From assembly GCA_935421135.1 (NCBI GenBank), contig OW285189.1, positions 16,513,072 through 16,577,071 on the forward strand: 64,000 nt of DNA. Reading direction: 5' to 3'. This document shows positions 11,410-21,439 of this stretch, one piece after another. A model generated the notes under the pieces. That model was not told the origin of the DNA, did not search any database, and saw nothing but the letters and a program-made list of their open reading frames with translations. Numbering within the stretch: position 1 is the first letter of the stretch; the number at the start of each line of letters is the position of its first letter. This DNA is from Bugulina stolonifera (lineage: Eukaryota; Bryozoa; Gymnolaemata; Cheilostomatida; Bugulidae). A program made the position numbers and the translations under genes.

Positions 11410-13758
11410 GCCAAAACCAGGCAAAAAACGACCCCACTCAAAGCCAGACACAACCGAAGTGACCACAGATCACCCCCCAAGGCTGAAAGTCCCGCCCAGT
11501 CGGACCAGACCGCACAAGGTAAACCCGACCTGTCCTCAACTCAGAAGGACCAACAGGATCTGGCCACGTCCAGACCCGACACTAATCAGCAACTGATTCC
11601 CTCCAAAATTCAGTATACCCCGACGGACGACTTATCGTGTGTAGAACTGCCAGACACTACAGTCCAAGTCCGCGGCCTGAGGATCGACACGGAGCAAACC
11701 GTGCTGGATCAGACAGAAGAGCTACCTCTGAACCTCTCAAAGAATGTTCAAGTTTCAATAGCCCGACATGATCCAGAGGACGCGAAGTATCGCGTAGCCG
11801 ACCTCCATGACATAATCCCTACGACGGAGATACAGTCTATACTGCCAGCAGTTCAAATACAAAGAGCGAAAAGTACTCTTACGGAATTCAGTATTGCCGA
11901 ACAAGTTCAGCCGAAGATACAGATTGCCGAACTCTCGAAATCCCATGAAGCGGATAAGAAGCAATCGAAGGCAACTATTGCCGTGTTCCCGCGCTTATTT
12001 GACGAGTCGAACAAAGAAAATGTGCCTGAGGCATTGCCTACAGTTGAGCCAATTGCTCATCCCTCGGCTAGTATAAATACGACAGTTCACAGACGAGTAG
12101 TCCTTTCTCGTCCAGTACTTCACCGAAGCACATGTATCCCTACATGTGGCAACCCCTGCACTCTTCGTGTCACTGGTGAAGCTACTAACAGCACTCGTAT
12201 CCTTTCTCATTCTCGTGCGGACGAGACGGCTACTCCTTCCAGTATGGATCACTCCAATCAGCCTGTCTTCACAGCTGAAGGTAAGCAAATCTCAGTATTA
12301 CCAGTAGGGAACAAATCAGAATTAGAGGAACAACCCACACCTGTGGAACTGGCAGGCATGAATTCTCTCTCCCTCCCCACTCGGCATAGACCAGTCGGGA
12401 CAGAGGAGGATTCCCCTGTACATTTCCACAGGAGAGAGCATGAGTTAGAAGGTGGAGGATACACACCAAATGAATTGTGTATTGTAGACGCATCTCCTGT
12501 ACGGAAGACGTCCACTCCAGACGGCACGCCTCCACCTACTCCACCTCCTGTCACCTCTACCCTGAAGCAAGCTACAATTAAGCTGTACAGACTTACTGAC
12601 AAGCTACCCATAGAGTCATCCCAGCATTCCGGAGCCACTAAGCCGTGGATTAGCACCTTCACTCAGCAGGCCCGAGACGACTTGGCCAGAAGGAGTCAGC
12701 CTAACCTCAAGTGTACAAAGTGTGGCTTCTCCGGCACCCTCAAGGGACTGAATATACATATTTGGCAACACTTTGCCCGCTTCTACTGTCGCTGCGGACG
12801 CAGCTCAGTTAGCCGTGATGCACTAGGCCATCACTTCAGTCGGAGATCCAGTATCTGTGGGAAACGTCTCTTCCTCACAGACGGGCCTAGCTACGCGGCC
12901 CTCATGGAATGGTGGGGCGTAAAGGATCCCCCACCATTTCTGCCATGTCGTCCTACCATGGACGGACAGTCGGGAACAAACAAGCCAGTCTACCTGCCTA
13001 GCACCTCCTCTGCCCGGAAGCGGCCTCCTAAAAGACGGCACAGTCCCTCTCCATCTCCAGAACGGACACCTGACCCAGCACCCTCTGATGCTACCTCCTC
13101 CTCTTCCTCGTCGCCTACCACTCCAGCTGGACCTTCTCCCTGGCGACCCAGTGTTAGTACCTCCGCTGTAAGCGTCACCTCTCCTGGCCGACGCGGACGT
13201 CTACCCTCTTGGAAGACCCGGCCTGCTCCAAGGAAGAGTATGCCTGCAGCTCAGCCAGGCACTCTCTACGAAGGCTCTCCACCCAAGGTCTCATGTGCAG
13301 CTTCTTGTACAGCTTCTCCGGTTCTCTTAATTGAACCATTACAGTCTAGGCCGACACTAGAAGTCTCGCCACACTTCTCTTCTCACATACCTGCCAGGGA
13401 CCTACTCCGAGCCGCTCCAGACTCTCCTGCCGTCCAGTTCCCACCTCCTGCATCTCCTGTATTAACTCAGCCGAATGCCACACGTCCTGCATCTCCGGAT
13501 CCGTCGTTCATGCCACAACTTGCTGAACTCAAGCCACGGATTCACTACCTTGCCAGTCGTCAACAGGTGGGGGACACTCTACGCCAACATCTGGAACCTC
13601 TCTATACTCGAGAAATAGCTCTTCGCGGACTAGCCAACCAGCATCTAGACCACCCCCAACAGCTCCAGCTCATACAAGCAGACTTGGATATAGTATCCAG
13701 AGAATCTACACTATACCGTACCCTCCTTAACTTGACACTAGAGACACCTATGACCTAG
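11410..13758 (+). CDS. Second ORF of the retroelement: unknown protein with C2H2-type zinc fingers
   Basis: The frame is open from 11410, just after an in-frame stop, to the TGA at the right-hand polypurine tract. It has no ATG until 12244, and the reading frame entered before then is -1 relative to the preceding Gag segment. It was therefore probably made as a Gag fusion. Counting from 11701, a finger is visible with C338, C341, H353 and H357 (C-x2-C-x11-H-x3-H). A second, odd CxC group follows (C363, C365, H377, H378, C386). A long Ser/Pro-rich basic region comes next, and a helical C-terminus ends near ETPMT. The overlap with the Gag frame contains C CCC CCA at 11473-11479, which fits a -1 slippery heptamer. 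No catalytic motif of protease, RT or integrase is present. Function unknown; nucleic-acid binding is inferred. Confidence 0.7.
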   Translation, partial: AKTRQKTTPLKARHNRSDHRSPPKAESPAQSDQTAQGKPDLSSTQKDQQDLATSRPDTNQQLIPSKIQYTPTDDLSCVELPDTTVQVRGLRIDTEQTVLDQTEELPLNLSKNVQVSIARHDPEDAKYRVADLHDIIPTTEIQSILPAVQIQRAKSTLTEFSIAEQVQPKIQIAELSKSHEADKKQSKATIAVFPRLFDESNKENVPEALPTVEPIAHPSASINTTVHRRVVLSRPVLHRSTCIPTCGNPCTLRVTGEATNSTRILSHSRADETATPSSMDHSNQPVFTAEGKQISVLPVGNKSELEEQPTPVELAGMNSLSLPTRHRPVGTEEDSPVHFHRREHELEGGGYTPNELCIVDASPVRKTSTPDGTPPPTPPPVTSTLKQATIKLYRLTDKLPIESSQHSGATKPWISTFTQQARDDLARRSQPNLKCTKCGFSGTLKGLNIHIWQHFARFYCRCGRSSVSRDALGHHFSRRSSICGKRLFLTDGPSYAALMEWWGVKDPPPFLPCRPTMDGQSGTNKPVYLPSTSSARKRPPKRRHSPSPSPERTPDPAPSDATSSSSSSPTTPAGPSPWRPSVSTSAVSVTSPGRRGRLPSWKTRPAPRKSMPAAQPGTLYEGSPPKVSCAASCTASPVLLIEPLQSRPTLEVSPHFSSHIPARDLLRAAPDSPAVQFPPPASPVLTQPNATRPASPDPSFMPQLAELKPRIHYLASRQQVGDTLRQHLEPLYTREIALRGLANQHLDHPQQLQLIQADLDIVSRESTLYRTLLNLTLETPMT

Positions 13759-13771
13759 TGTGAGGGGGCTA
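13758..13771 (+). promoter_or_regulatory. Polypurine tract
   Basis: GTGTGAGGGGGCTA lies directly before the TGTGATGG start of the right LTR. It is the expected primer site for plus-strand DNA synthesis and marks the LTR boundary. Confidence 0.7.
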
Positions 13772-14434
13772 TGTGATGGTACGCCCAGTCGTATCTTACA
13801 TCTGACACTCATTATTGTGTGCATACATGTATATATCTGCTTGTACTTTACTTCTATATTGTTGTATATGATTATATGATTATATCTAAGTCTTTTAATG
13901 CCTTTTATACCCATGTACAGAGGCCCGACCTCTCAGAATCCATTGATATTCATTTTGTACATGAATTGGACCATTATAAGCAACTTTTGTAGAACCCGAC
14001 CTATTTTGGGTCGGCCGTCGGGCTTCCGGCGGCCATCTTGTTGCGCAACTTCCAGACGACCACACGTCGTCTTTTCCCGACGTCACGTCGGTCGGAAGTC
14101 CTTATACTATATAAAGGGCACTGTTTTACTGTTCATTGTCTCAGTCTTCACTTGGCTTTCAATAAAGACACATCTATACTTGATACAGAGACTTTCACTT
14201 CCTTTTGCCAGGTCATTTGCCTTGCGAACTGCCTACTAGGTCGGATCACTCTCTTTCATTGTATAGTCTGAAGGTCGGACTTGAGATCAGATGGGTCGTC
14301 TTTGGTAGTATTGGGGCTGCTGAGACCGCTCGATCTTTCATGTAATGCGAAGTCCTATTACCACTCATAGGCACTTCATTTCTGGGTCGATAGTCGTCCA
14401 AGGACGACCGCACCAAATCACAGAAACCATTACA
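13772..14434 (+). repeat. Right LTR, complete (663 bp)
   Basis: It begins TGTGATGG and ends ACCATTACA, giving the usual TG...CA ends. It contains the promoter TATA (CTATATAAAGG near 14107) and an AATAAAG signal near 14160. After it the duplicated unit resumes with GTATTCTAAACATTAA, matching 28710. No target duplication can be checked because the left flank is deleted. Confidence 0.88.
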
Positions 14435-15080
14435 GTATTCTAAACATTAATATCTTTTGTAAATACTGCCCATATCATGGTGCGTGTATAACAGTATATT
14501 GGTGTCATTGGCGGCTACATTATTTTACAACCTAATTATGGTACCATCTACATGCTGGAGGACCCATACTTTTACATTACTTCTAGTTTTTTCATCTCTT
14601 TGTGACAATGCTGTCGTAGATCTCATTTGACATTGTCAAGCTTTAATTAAATACTGTAAATGCATTTGTAAACTATTGGTTATTACTTAAAATAATTAAC
14701 CTATAGCATTAGACATGTAGCAGCAATTTTAGTGCTGCTTTCCTTTTACTATTTCATATACTTCCTGTGTAATGTATACTCTGGCTGCTGATTATGTGTA
14801 CTTATATAAACTGTGAACATTCTGTATAATGTTATACTGTCAACGCTTGGGTGTTACCTTGTAGAACAGCAATAGTTGTTGTGTTAAGTTAGACTATTTG
14901 GGGTAAACACAGAGTAGTCACGATAGCTCAGTGAGATAATGAAGCTGCGAGGTGGGCACAGGTGACTTTTGCGAAACCATGACAACTATTCCTCAGAATT
15001 TGTAACAAAACCACTGATTGGCTTGCCGGTAACAGTAATAGTTTCATATTAGCCAATGATAACCTCATACTTGAGAACTA
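14435..15080 (+). promoter_or_regulatory. Upstream region of copy A with a CCAAT box and a tRNA-like A-box
   Basis: This is paralogous to 28710-29367, 34080-34615 and 49720-50985. Two details are kept in all units. The first is TTAGCCAATSATRA about 35 bp before the TATA element (here near 15050). The second is a block starting ATAGCTCAGTGAGATAATGA (near 14922) that resembles a tRNA A-box. Conservation may reflect recent duplication rather than selection. Confidence 0.5.
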
Positions 15081-15084
15081 CACC

Positions 15085-15181
15085 TATATATATTTCAGTT
15101 TAGTATCCAGCATTCAGTTGATAACCTGCATTAGAACAAGATTTCTGTCCATCTAATCTGGTTCAGAAGAACTAAGTCTAG
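15085..15181 (+). promoter_or_regulatory. TATA element and non-coding exon 1 of copy A
   Basis: TATATATATT at 15085 is followed about 90 bp later by the donor CTAG|GTAAGT at 15181/15182. The stretch between, including CATTCAG and CATCTAATCTGGTTCAGAAGA, is kept in copies B, C and D. It contains no ATG in a useful frame, so it is read as a 5' untranslated exon. The transcription start is inferred, not seen. Confidence 0.6.
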
Positions 15182-15492
15182 GTAAGTATCAGGTTTAGTG
15201 AAGGTTGTAAATATATAAGTATATCTGTAAAAAATCTTTTGGTCACAATATAGTTGTGGCCTCAACCTAAAGTGGTGTCTGGGGACATTGACATTGATCA
15301 TTTGAATAAAAAAGACTTCAACCGGTATCTGAGAAAACTAATATTCATTAACTAAACTATAAGAATGGTTTATTTTATTAAAAACATCAAATCAACGCCA
15401 TATGCGTGTGCTTGTTATTAGGAACTTTTTTAAAGTGCTCTAACCTGTATTACTTTAGACAAACAAGGCAACAGGAGCTCTCTATGCAAAAA

Positions 15493-16940
15493 ATGGCTAA
15501 ATCAGATGGGCTCACAATATATTATACATGCGTTGTATTTATGCTCTTGATTGTGAGGACGTCGGCTGATTCAGGTATAAGTAAAGTTGCTAAAATAAAA
15601 CGGTCTTATCTGTCTCAATGTATAGCTCAAGACAATATTTTGACATTTCGAACATTGTGAGATTTCACCAGCGAGAACGACACTAAAATTCATTTAAAAG
15701 TGTTTTCATTAGCAAGAAGATAATGCGATAATTATAGTATGCACATGTACATAATTATAACCTATTACACACAGCTGACCCGATATGCAACGATATGACA
15801 AGGTGGAAATCTGTGGCCAGCAATTCAGCCCTGCCTCGAGACATCACTAAAATAGTGCACTTGTCAGATACACACCCTGATCTCTACACATTTACTACTC
15901 ACACAGATGGGAGGAGAATAGCTAATGGTGTGAGAGGGAATGAACAGCGTTATAAAGAAATTTGCACGTAAGATATCTAAATTATCTTGGATGACCCAGT
16001 CAAAACTGCTAGGAGTCAATTGATGACCTCCACACAAAAAATTAATTATTGCAAAAATTCAAATTATCTTTTTGGACTGCTTAATGTCCATTGGTTCAAG
16101 CTGGATTAATGTTTTAGACATTGAAAAATTTCCCTGTATCAGAGAGTAAAGTAGTCAACTTCAAGGTGGCAGCCTGGCTGTATTATATAGAAGACTATTT
16201 CTACCCTTTTGTTGAAAAATTGTCACAAAAAGTCAGAAAAACTGTTATTGTAGTAAATACTATTTGTAACATTTACCTGAGCTATAAGTTTTTAGTTCTG
16301 AGCCCTTCAATGTAATGGAGATGCCTACAGAATGTATACTGTTCTATGTTTGATTTTGTTGGATATTTTAGAGACCTTTGTATAAATGAGAGAGGATTCC
16401 AGTGCAGGTTTGTGGCATTTCGATATCCATACATCTGTCTCATGACTGAGCATACAAATGACTTTCGTACCAATGTGGCATTTTCTGAAAAACTCTTCAT
16501 TGTGCCGAGAACCTGCTTGCCTGGTGAGTGAAACATGAACTTCAAGCATACCTAATAGTTAAAAGTGAAATAGTATTTTGATGAATGTGGACATACATAG
16601 GCTTATATGATCACGTGATGTAGCAGTAGCGGCTCGTTTAGCAATGAGCAGCCACAGACAAACTATTTCAGTTCGTATTCCACTCACACATGCTCTGTTT
16701 ATAGATGATGGTTGTCAGAGGGCCGGTGATTACCTAGCTGATAGCTTTAGCCGCTGTCACTTCTATCGATGCACACACTTGCTTGGACCTGACACACTGC
16801 AAGCCACTAGACACAGGTGTCCTAGCGGAACGCTAACTAGTGAGAACTTTCTAATTAGTAGCCCTGGTCAGTCCTCCACTGACCCCTGCTCTGAACGTGG
16901 TACGGGATGCATGAGACCATTCCCAGTGTTTGCTCCATGA
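15493..16940 (+). CDS. Secreted cysteine-rich family protein, copy A
   Basis: Coding exons are 15493-15574, 15775-15967, 16372-16523 and 16705-16940, all GT-AG, totalling 663 nt (220 residues). The start is the MAKSDG methionine kept in all copies; copy A alone has another in-frame ATG nine bases upstream. Residues 1-27 form a signal peptide. Exon 3 encodes a domain beginning DPICNDMTRW, and exon 4 a Cys-rich block (LCINERGFQCRFVAF...YICL). Exon 5 encodes a C-terminal domain with six cysteines spaced 13, 4, 15, about 22 and 6 residues apart, with an RCHFYRC core and a CPSGTL turn. That spacing resembles peritrophin/CBM14 chitin-binding domains, but the fourth gap is long. There are twelve mature cysteines, suggesting six disulfides. 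The protein is likely extracellular. Chitin or glycan binding is a hypothesis, and the N-terminal domain is not recognised. Confidence 0.85.
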
Positions 16941-18708
16941 GTTGAGCAGTTTGCGATTGCTAAGAGTTAGGATGGACAAATGTGTATGTAGAATATTTCC
17001 TCCAGACTTTACATGTTATATCTTATATGCATATAATATTGTTATGAGCAACCCCTAGCCCGTCAATTGAATAATTGTCCGTAATAGTAGTAGTTATTAT
17101 ACTATTGTAGTACGTTTTTATTGATGTAAAACAATTACAGACAGTTATAACGTATACAGAGAATTATAGAGTAGCTGGATGGCTCTTATCTTGGTTGTCT
17201 GTTTACAGTGTAACGGGCTGCACATAGATATCCAGGGCCCACCAGAAGTAACTGGCTGTTTTTCTTTACCTATAAAAGAGGTCAGGTTATTATATTACCC
17301 AGTGCAGTTACTCTTATACTTTTATACAGTGAAGATCGATTTAAATATACTATACTTATATTAGAAATTCTGCAGTGGTGCTGATACTAGCTAGAGTATA
17401 ATCACAGCTTGTGGGCCATTGAGGCACGAAAAAAACACACAACGGCTAAGTAGCTGCTGAAGTTGCATTGCTTAAAGGTGTGGTGTGGTGGGACTGAGTT
17501 GTCTGCATACATCTACAACAATATATTATTACATTGTACCAAAATGTACTACAAATCACCAATTAAACATAAAATAGAAAACTTCATAGCTGTTAGGACG
17601 TCTTTTTTGATGCTAATTTTTATGAAAATATTTTTCGATTTATCTATGGAACAGTCAGAAACTCGATTTCACATTCATGAGTAAAGCCCTAGTTTATATC
17701 TCAAGTGATAAATGTGCAGACATCAGCAGACTTTTACCATAATGCTAATTTTAGATAAAGGCTTACATGTATGTTAAAATTTTGAAGTCAGTGAATTATG
17801 TTAATAACAGTATATTTTCTCTGCCTCTATTCAATATTATTAAATCATCACACCTTATATCGCTTTGACACTTTTTTGAATTTGCCTTCGTTTTACCAGA
17901 TCTTAAATCAAGGGAGTATAACTCATACTATTAAACATAATTATATATTCTATGACGTGGAGCTTGTTCCTACATTTTCTCTATCCGAGTGAAGACAAAT
18001 CTTACTTTATACATGATTGTAGTGTCTTGCAAACTTCTCCCAAGAGCGGTACATTTCCAATAGCTCAATGCAGTTATTTGTTAAACAAGTGTTATGGGTG
18101 GCTGCGGAGGTCACAATGTTGCAATGATGACAAACATTGAATTTTTTGGCAAAATCTATTGGAATGTCCATTTTTGAGATTGGCTACTACCATCATAGGT
18201 TAATATACTGGTCACACAAACATGGTTTGGAATATTATTTTGATAGTTTTTAATACTTATGATTCTTGTATTCTAAAAAACATATATTCTCTTCACCCAC
18301 CAGCGTTGACTAACAAGCAGGAAATAATAGTCGATGATTGACCATGTTGAAACATAAAGGTGGATATTAATTTGAACACAAATGCCATGAGTAGGTGCGA
18401 ATATTCATGGTCGGGTAAACTAACTCATTGAGTAACACAAGCCATGTTGCTCTGTTTGTTTGTCCCACATGCTGTTTCTTTATTCTGATTCTCTGCCAAG
18501 ATAGATGTTATAATTTCTGTAGTCAGCAAAATTAATCTTTTACATTTGGCACCGCTTTTGACCTTTGCACCCTGTAGGTCCCTTTCATACGCTGAAATTC
18601 AGTGTATTTAAGATTTTGTTTAAATTTGCGTAAAATATTCTATTTTACTACGCCGTATCCTGCAATACTTGTGTACAATTAAAACTACGGCTAGTTTATT
18701 TCTGAATA

Positions 18709-18952
18709 AAAAAACTTACCAATTTTACTTCCCGCTATTAATCCCAGGTAAGAAAGCAAAGATCTAAAGAGATCTGCATATTTTTTTATTTAGGGTGGAG
18801 AAGGCACTTCACCAATGGTAAAGTTACTGATGTAGCACAGGAGCCTTATAAGGTTAGATGCCCTTCCTAACACCACCACCACCTTATGGGAATCGAACCT
18901 GGGACTCCCACATGAAAGTCCAGAGCCCTTACCACTAGGCCACGGCAGCTCC
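18709..18952 (-). mobile_element. tRNA-derived SINE with an 18-bp target site duplication
   Basis: CTAGTTTATTTCTGAATA occurs at 18691-18708 and again at 18953-18970. The sister unit near 32050 has the site once, without the insert. On the minus strand the head carries an A-box (TGGCCTAGTGGTAAGGGC, complement of 18925-18942) and a B-box (GGTTCGATTCC, complement of 18889-18899). A body with GTGGTGGTGGTG and AGGAAGGGCATCTAACC follows. A long target duplication is expected of LINE-driven, target-primed insertion. A truncated relative lies at 27860-27945. Confidence 0.9.
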
Positions 18953-19525
18953 CTAGTTTATTTCTGAATAGACCTTATCAGAATCATGACATTTTACTTT
19001 ATTGGTTGGTGTAAGACAACCTACTAATATGCCTTTCTACATGTAATTGCTGTTAATTTCTGTTCTAAGTGATTTCTTCGTACCAATTTATAACGTCTTG
19101 ATAATTTAATAGTTTTGATTCTGGGAGCTAGATATTTTTGGTAGGGTAGTCAAGTATTTCTGTCCAAGAACTTAATTCCTATAGTAAATCTGGTAGTTGA
19201 TGATAAATAGATCATCATGTCATGAGGACCATCTGCTATAGAACTTTGTCTCTAGCTTTACAGTACTACAGGTGAGGACATGATGATTTGACTACTTCAG
19301 CACCATTACCACGACTACACTTGTCACATGATCTCAACTCATGGGCAATCAAAAACTGTCATTAAAAATATGAAGTTGTCCTCTCCCTTGTGTAAATTAC
19401 ATGTAGTACCACTCGGTTCTCAAAAATTGGGAAAGAAAGTTATGGATGCTGTAGGCTAGATTTTACTTGCTAATTTCAAGAAGCTATGACATTGAATGTG
19501 GTATTTGTGTTCAGTGTTAGATATA

Positions 19526-19531
19526 GACATG
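19526..19531. repeat. Left 6-bp target site duplication of the palindromic element
   Basis: GACATG directly precedes the AGTAGTATAG tip. The same six bases follow the other tip at 27237-27242. The uninterrupted sequence ATAGACATGTTGTAGA is present at the paralogous sites near 32610 and 5355. Confidence 0.92.
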
Positions 19532-20235
19532 AGTAGTATAGTCAGTGCAGATCTACACAGACACCCGGCCCTTTCCGCGTCGTATTAGCCCTAGATCCAA
19601 AAACTCCCCGGGCGGACGACCACCCCACCCGTCCTCTCGCCCCTCCTCTCCCCTAAACCTCACTCTATGTGCAAAGCCCTAGAACCTACTCCCCCCCATC
19701 GCGGGTGGGGTTTCAAAAACCTCATCGGCTGTTCCGTAGAACCCAGTCTAAAGAGCAAACCCCTCGCCCGGTCCCACGGCTCGGGCGAGAAGGCGCGCGC
19801 GTACGCGCGCGCCCCCCGCCCCGCGAACCCCACCCGTCCTCCCTCCACCCGTCCCCGCCCCTCCCCACCCCTCCCCACCCCAAACCCCTCCGCCTCGCGG
19901 CGGTTCTCGTTCGCGAGTCCAGCCGTGGCCCCACGCCGCCGTCCCCCCGCCCATCCCCCGCCCCTCCCCCGCTCTCCCGCCCCAACGACCCGTCGCGGCC
20001 CTCGCGGGCGGACCGTCGGCTGGAGTAGGGTGAAGCGAAGGAAAATACGGGTTAGAGTAATGATATCCGGCTATGAAAAACGTGAGCGAGGGTAATGGTA
20101 CACGAATTTGTTTTAAATTTCAATACGTTTGAGAGTAATAGTACGGTGAAGCGAAGAAAAATACGGGTTGGAGTAATGATAGGGTACGCCCGTGCGGAGT
20201 GCCCGTGCAGAGTTTACGACGCTGACTATACTACT
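19532..20235. repeat. Left terminal module bounded by inverted 14-bp tips
   Basis: The outer tip AGTAGTATAGTCAG (19532-19545) recurs in inverted form at 20222-20235, enclosing about 0.7 kb. The interior is extremely GC-rich (19562-20030) with C-runs and CpG-rich CGCGCGTACGCGCG. Two copies of a 36-bp repeat lie at 20030-20065 and 20146-20181. Long frames here arise from the base composition and exist on both strands. This may be the ancestral terminal inverted repeat of the Polinton. Confidence 0.7.
20030..20181 (+). repeat. Pair of 36-bp direct repeats, left arm
   Basis: GTGAAGCGAAGGAAAATACG with its continuation GGTTAGAGTAATGATA occurs at 20030-20065. It recurs with two changes at 20146-20181. 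The right arm carries the mirror pair at 26573-26608 and 26689-26724. Their subterminal position would suit protein-binding sites, but nothing else supports that. Confidence 0.75.
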
Positions 20236-20566
20236 ATAAGAAACTTACCGAGTGGTGGTGGTGGTGCTTCCGGATGATTTCTTCGCCGGGGACTGTTGAG
20301 ACTGAACTGGTCGGGGTGACACCGCACTCGCGCGCTCCTCCGTTCGAGCGCCCCCGGACCTCCGATGAAAGACTCGCGCCTTAACCCTCATTTCCCCCGG
20401 ACCCTCCCCTAGGGAAATCGCCCGTCCCCGTGACGAGCGGCGAGGGAAAGTGAAGGCGGTGGCTCTTTCGCGCTTCAAACCGTAGACCTCGCGAGGTGGT
20501 TCGCCGGCGACATCCTCGCTCGGAGGGGTAGAAATAGATAAATGGAATAAATGGATGGCCGTCTTC

Positions 20567-20567
<1 letters not shown>

Positions 20568-20599
<32 letters not shown>

Positions 20600-20614
20600 A
20601 CATCATCATCATCC
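20568..20614 (+). repeat. (ATC)n microsatellite
   Basis: An almost pure ATC repeat lies inside the 434-bp part of the left arm that the right arm lacks (20397-20830). Read on the minus strand it gives a run of methionines, which explains the reading frame at 20475-20741. It is not a gene. Confidence 0.85.
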
Positions 20615-21128
20615 TACAAATAGACCCGCCTCCACGATGATGTCGTTGACTCCCCACCAATTTCTTCGACCACCGCGTCCACTTTCCCCCGGGTAGCAAA
20701 CTCCGATAGGGAGAGAGCGCATCGTGCGCGTGCGATGTCACCCCCCACCTACGAATGAAGACGATAGAAGAAATGTGAACTGATAAGGGGTGAGTATGAG
20801 TGGAAGTTGCGCTAGTACCGTCTACCCCTTTGGTTTGGCGAGGTAAATGGTTTTTAATGTATTAGCTAGTGTTTTATTGCTCGGTTTTAAGGTTACAACC
20901 GGTAAACCCTCCGTTTTGAGGACGGAGACCCCTTACAATAGAGAGTGAATGTGAAGAAAAATATACGGGTATATGTACAAGGGTTATGTTGCACTGTTCG
21001 TTTACTCTCCAATTTATCGAATGAAGTAGTCTCATCTCCGAGAAATCAGTACTAGCATTCTATAGGACTCGTACTCACCCCGTCTTCTGCAACCTTCCGC
21101 TTACCATAGAGGTAGGTGAGTCCGGTCT

Positions 21129-21275
21129 TTAGCTGGGTGTAGCTATACGTTTGGTTTCCTCTTCTGATAAATTTTTATCTTTTCGGATGAGCGCATCTAT
21201 ACTACGAGCACTCAGGGCCATGTAAGCGCTATCCGTGTCCATTTCTACGTACTCAAACTCCTCTCTGCTGACGAA
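21129..21275 (-). pseudogene. polB: Family-B DNA polymerase fragment (motif C), left arm
   Basis: The 48-codon frame is preceded by TTTTCACAG, a plausible splice acceptor, and ends in TAA. It contains EYVEMDTDSAYMALS. The DTDS pair of acidic residues is the metal-binding motif C of family-B polymerases, and DTDSAY is common in the protein-primed polymerases of Polintons. Neither motif A nor the KxY/thumb regions flank it. It is identical by eye to the copy in the right arm. As a 48-residue piece it cannot be an active polymerase. Confidence 0.72.
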
Positions 21276-21439
21276 TCTGTGAAAATAAAATGGACGGGTT
21301 GGAGGGTGCTGACACCGAAGAATAAATAGAGAAGGATTTGATAAAATCTTTGTGTAGTCTAGTTCTACTCATCTATCCATATGTGTACACATGTTAAAAT
21401 ACCTTTATATAATAGTTCAAACACAATTGAATGAATAAA

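Larger units (their letters stand above)
9550..14434 (+). mobile_element. LTR retrotransposon encoding Gag and a zinc-finger protein but no pol
   Basis: The left LTR fragment (9550-9982) and the last 433 bp of the right LTR (14002-14434) align without gaps and with about seven substitutions by eye. The full right LTR is 13772-14434 and starts TGTGATGG and ends CATTACA. A primer binding site follows the left LTR and a polypurine tract precedes the right one. The interior has a Gag-like ORF and a long second ORF with C2H2-type fingers. No reverse transcriptase, RNase H, integrase or recognisable protease motif is seen in any frame. It would need enzymes in trans. A related minus-strand solo LTR lies at 49936-50664. 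Confidence 0.88.
16941..19531. other. 3' flank of copy A, up to the Polinton insertion
   Basis: It is paralogous to 30950-32617 with many small gaps. The match resumes strongly near 17690 (ATCTCAAGTGATAAATG) and runs to 19531. The sister unit lacks the SINE at 18709-18952. No coding frame in this stretch is supported, and the small ORFs near 17179-18140 are not conserved in the sister units. Confidence 0.6.

Noticed and set aside
11701..13758. ORF2 as a pol polyprotein
   Set aside because: No YxDD-type RT motif, RNase H or integrase HHCC/DDE pattern is seen in any part of the frame; the visible fingers are C2H2-like.
15493..16940. Spaetzle/cystine-knot cytokine identity for the secreted family
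   Set aside because: The cysteine spacing and motifs do not fit a cystine knot; only the last domain resembles CBM14, and weakly.
18889..18942. Possible tRNA gene (and 3881-3957)
   Set aside because: A and B boxes are good, but the body, the target duplication and the poor acceptor stem show a SINE.
19660..20095. GC-rich ORFs in both strands of the element ends (also 26659-27108)
   Set aside because: Proline/arginine/glycine-rich frames caused by C-runs, open on both strands, and not conserved in frame between arms because of small indels.
20475..20741. Poly-methionine ORF on the minus strand
   Set aside because: It is an ATC microsatellite translation and is absent from the other arm.
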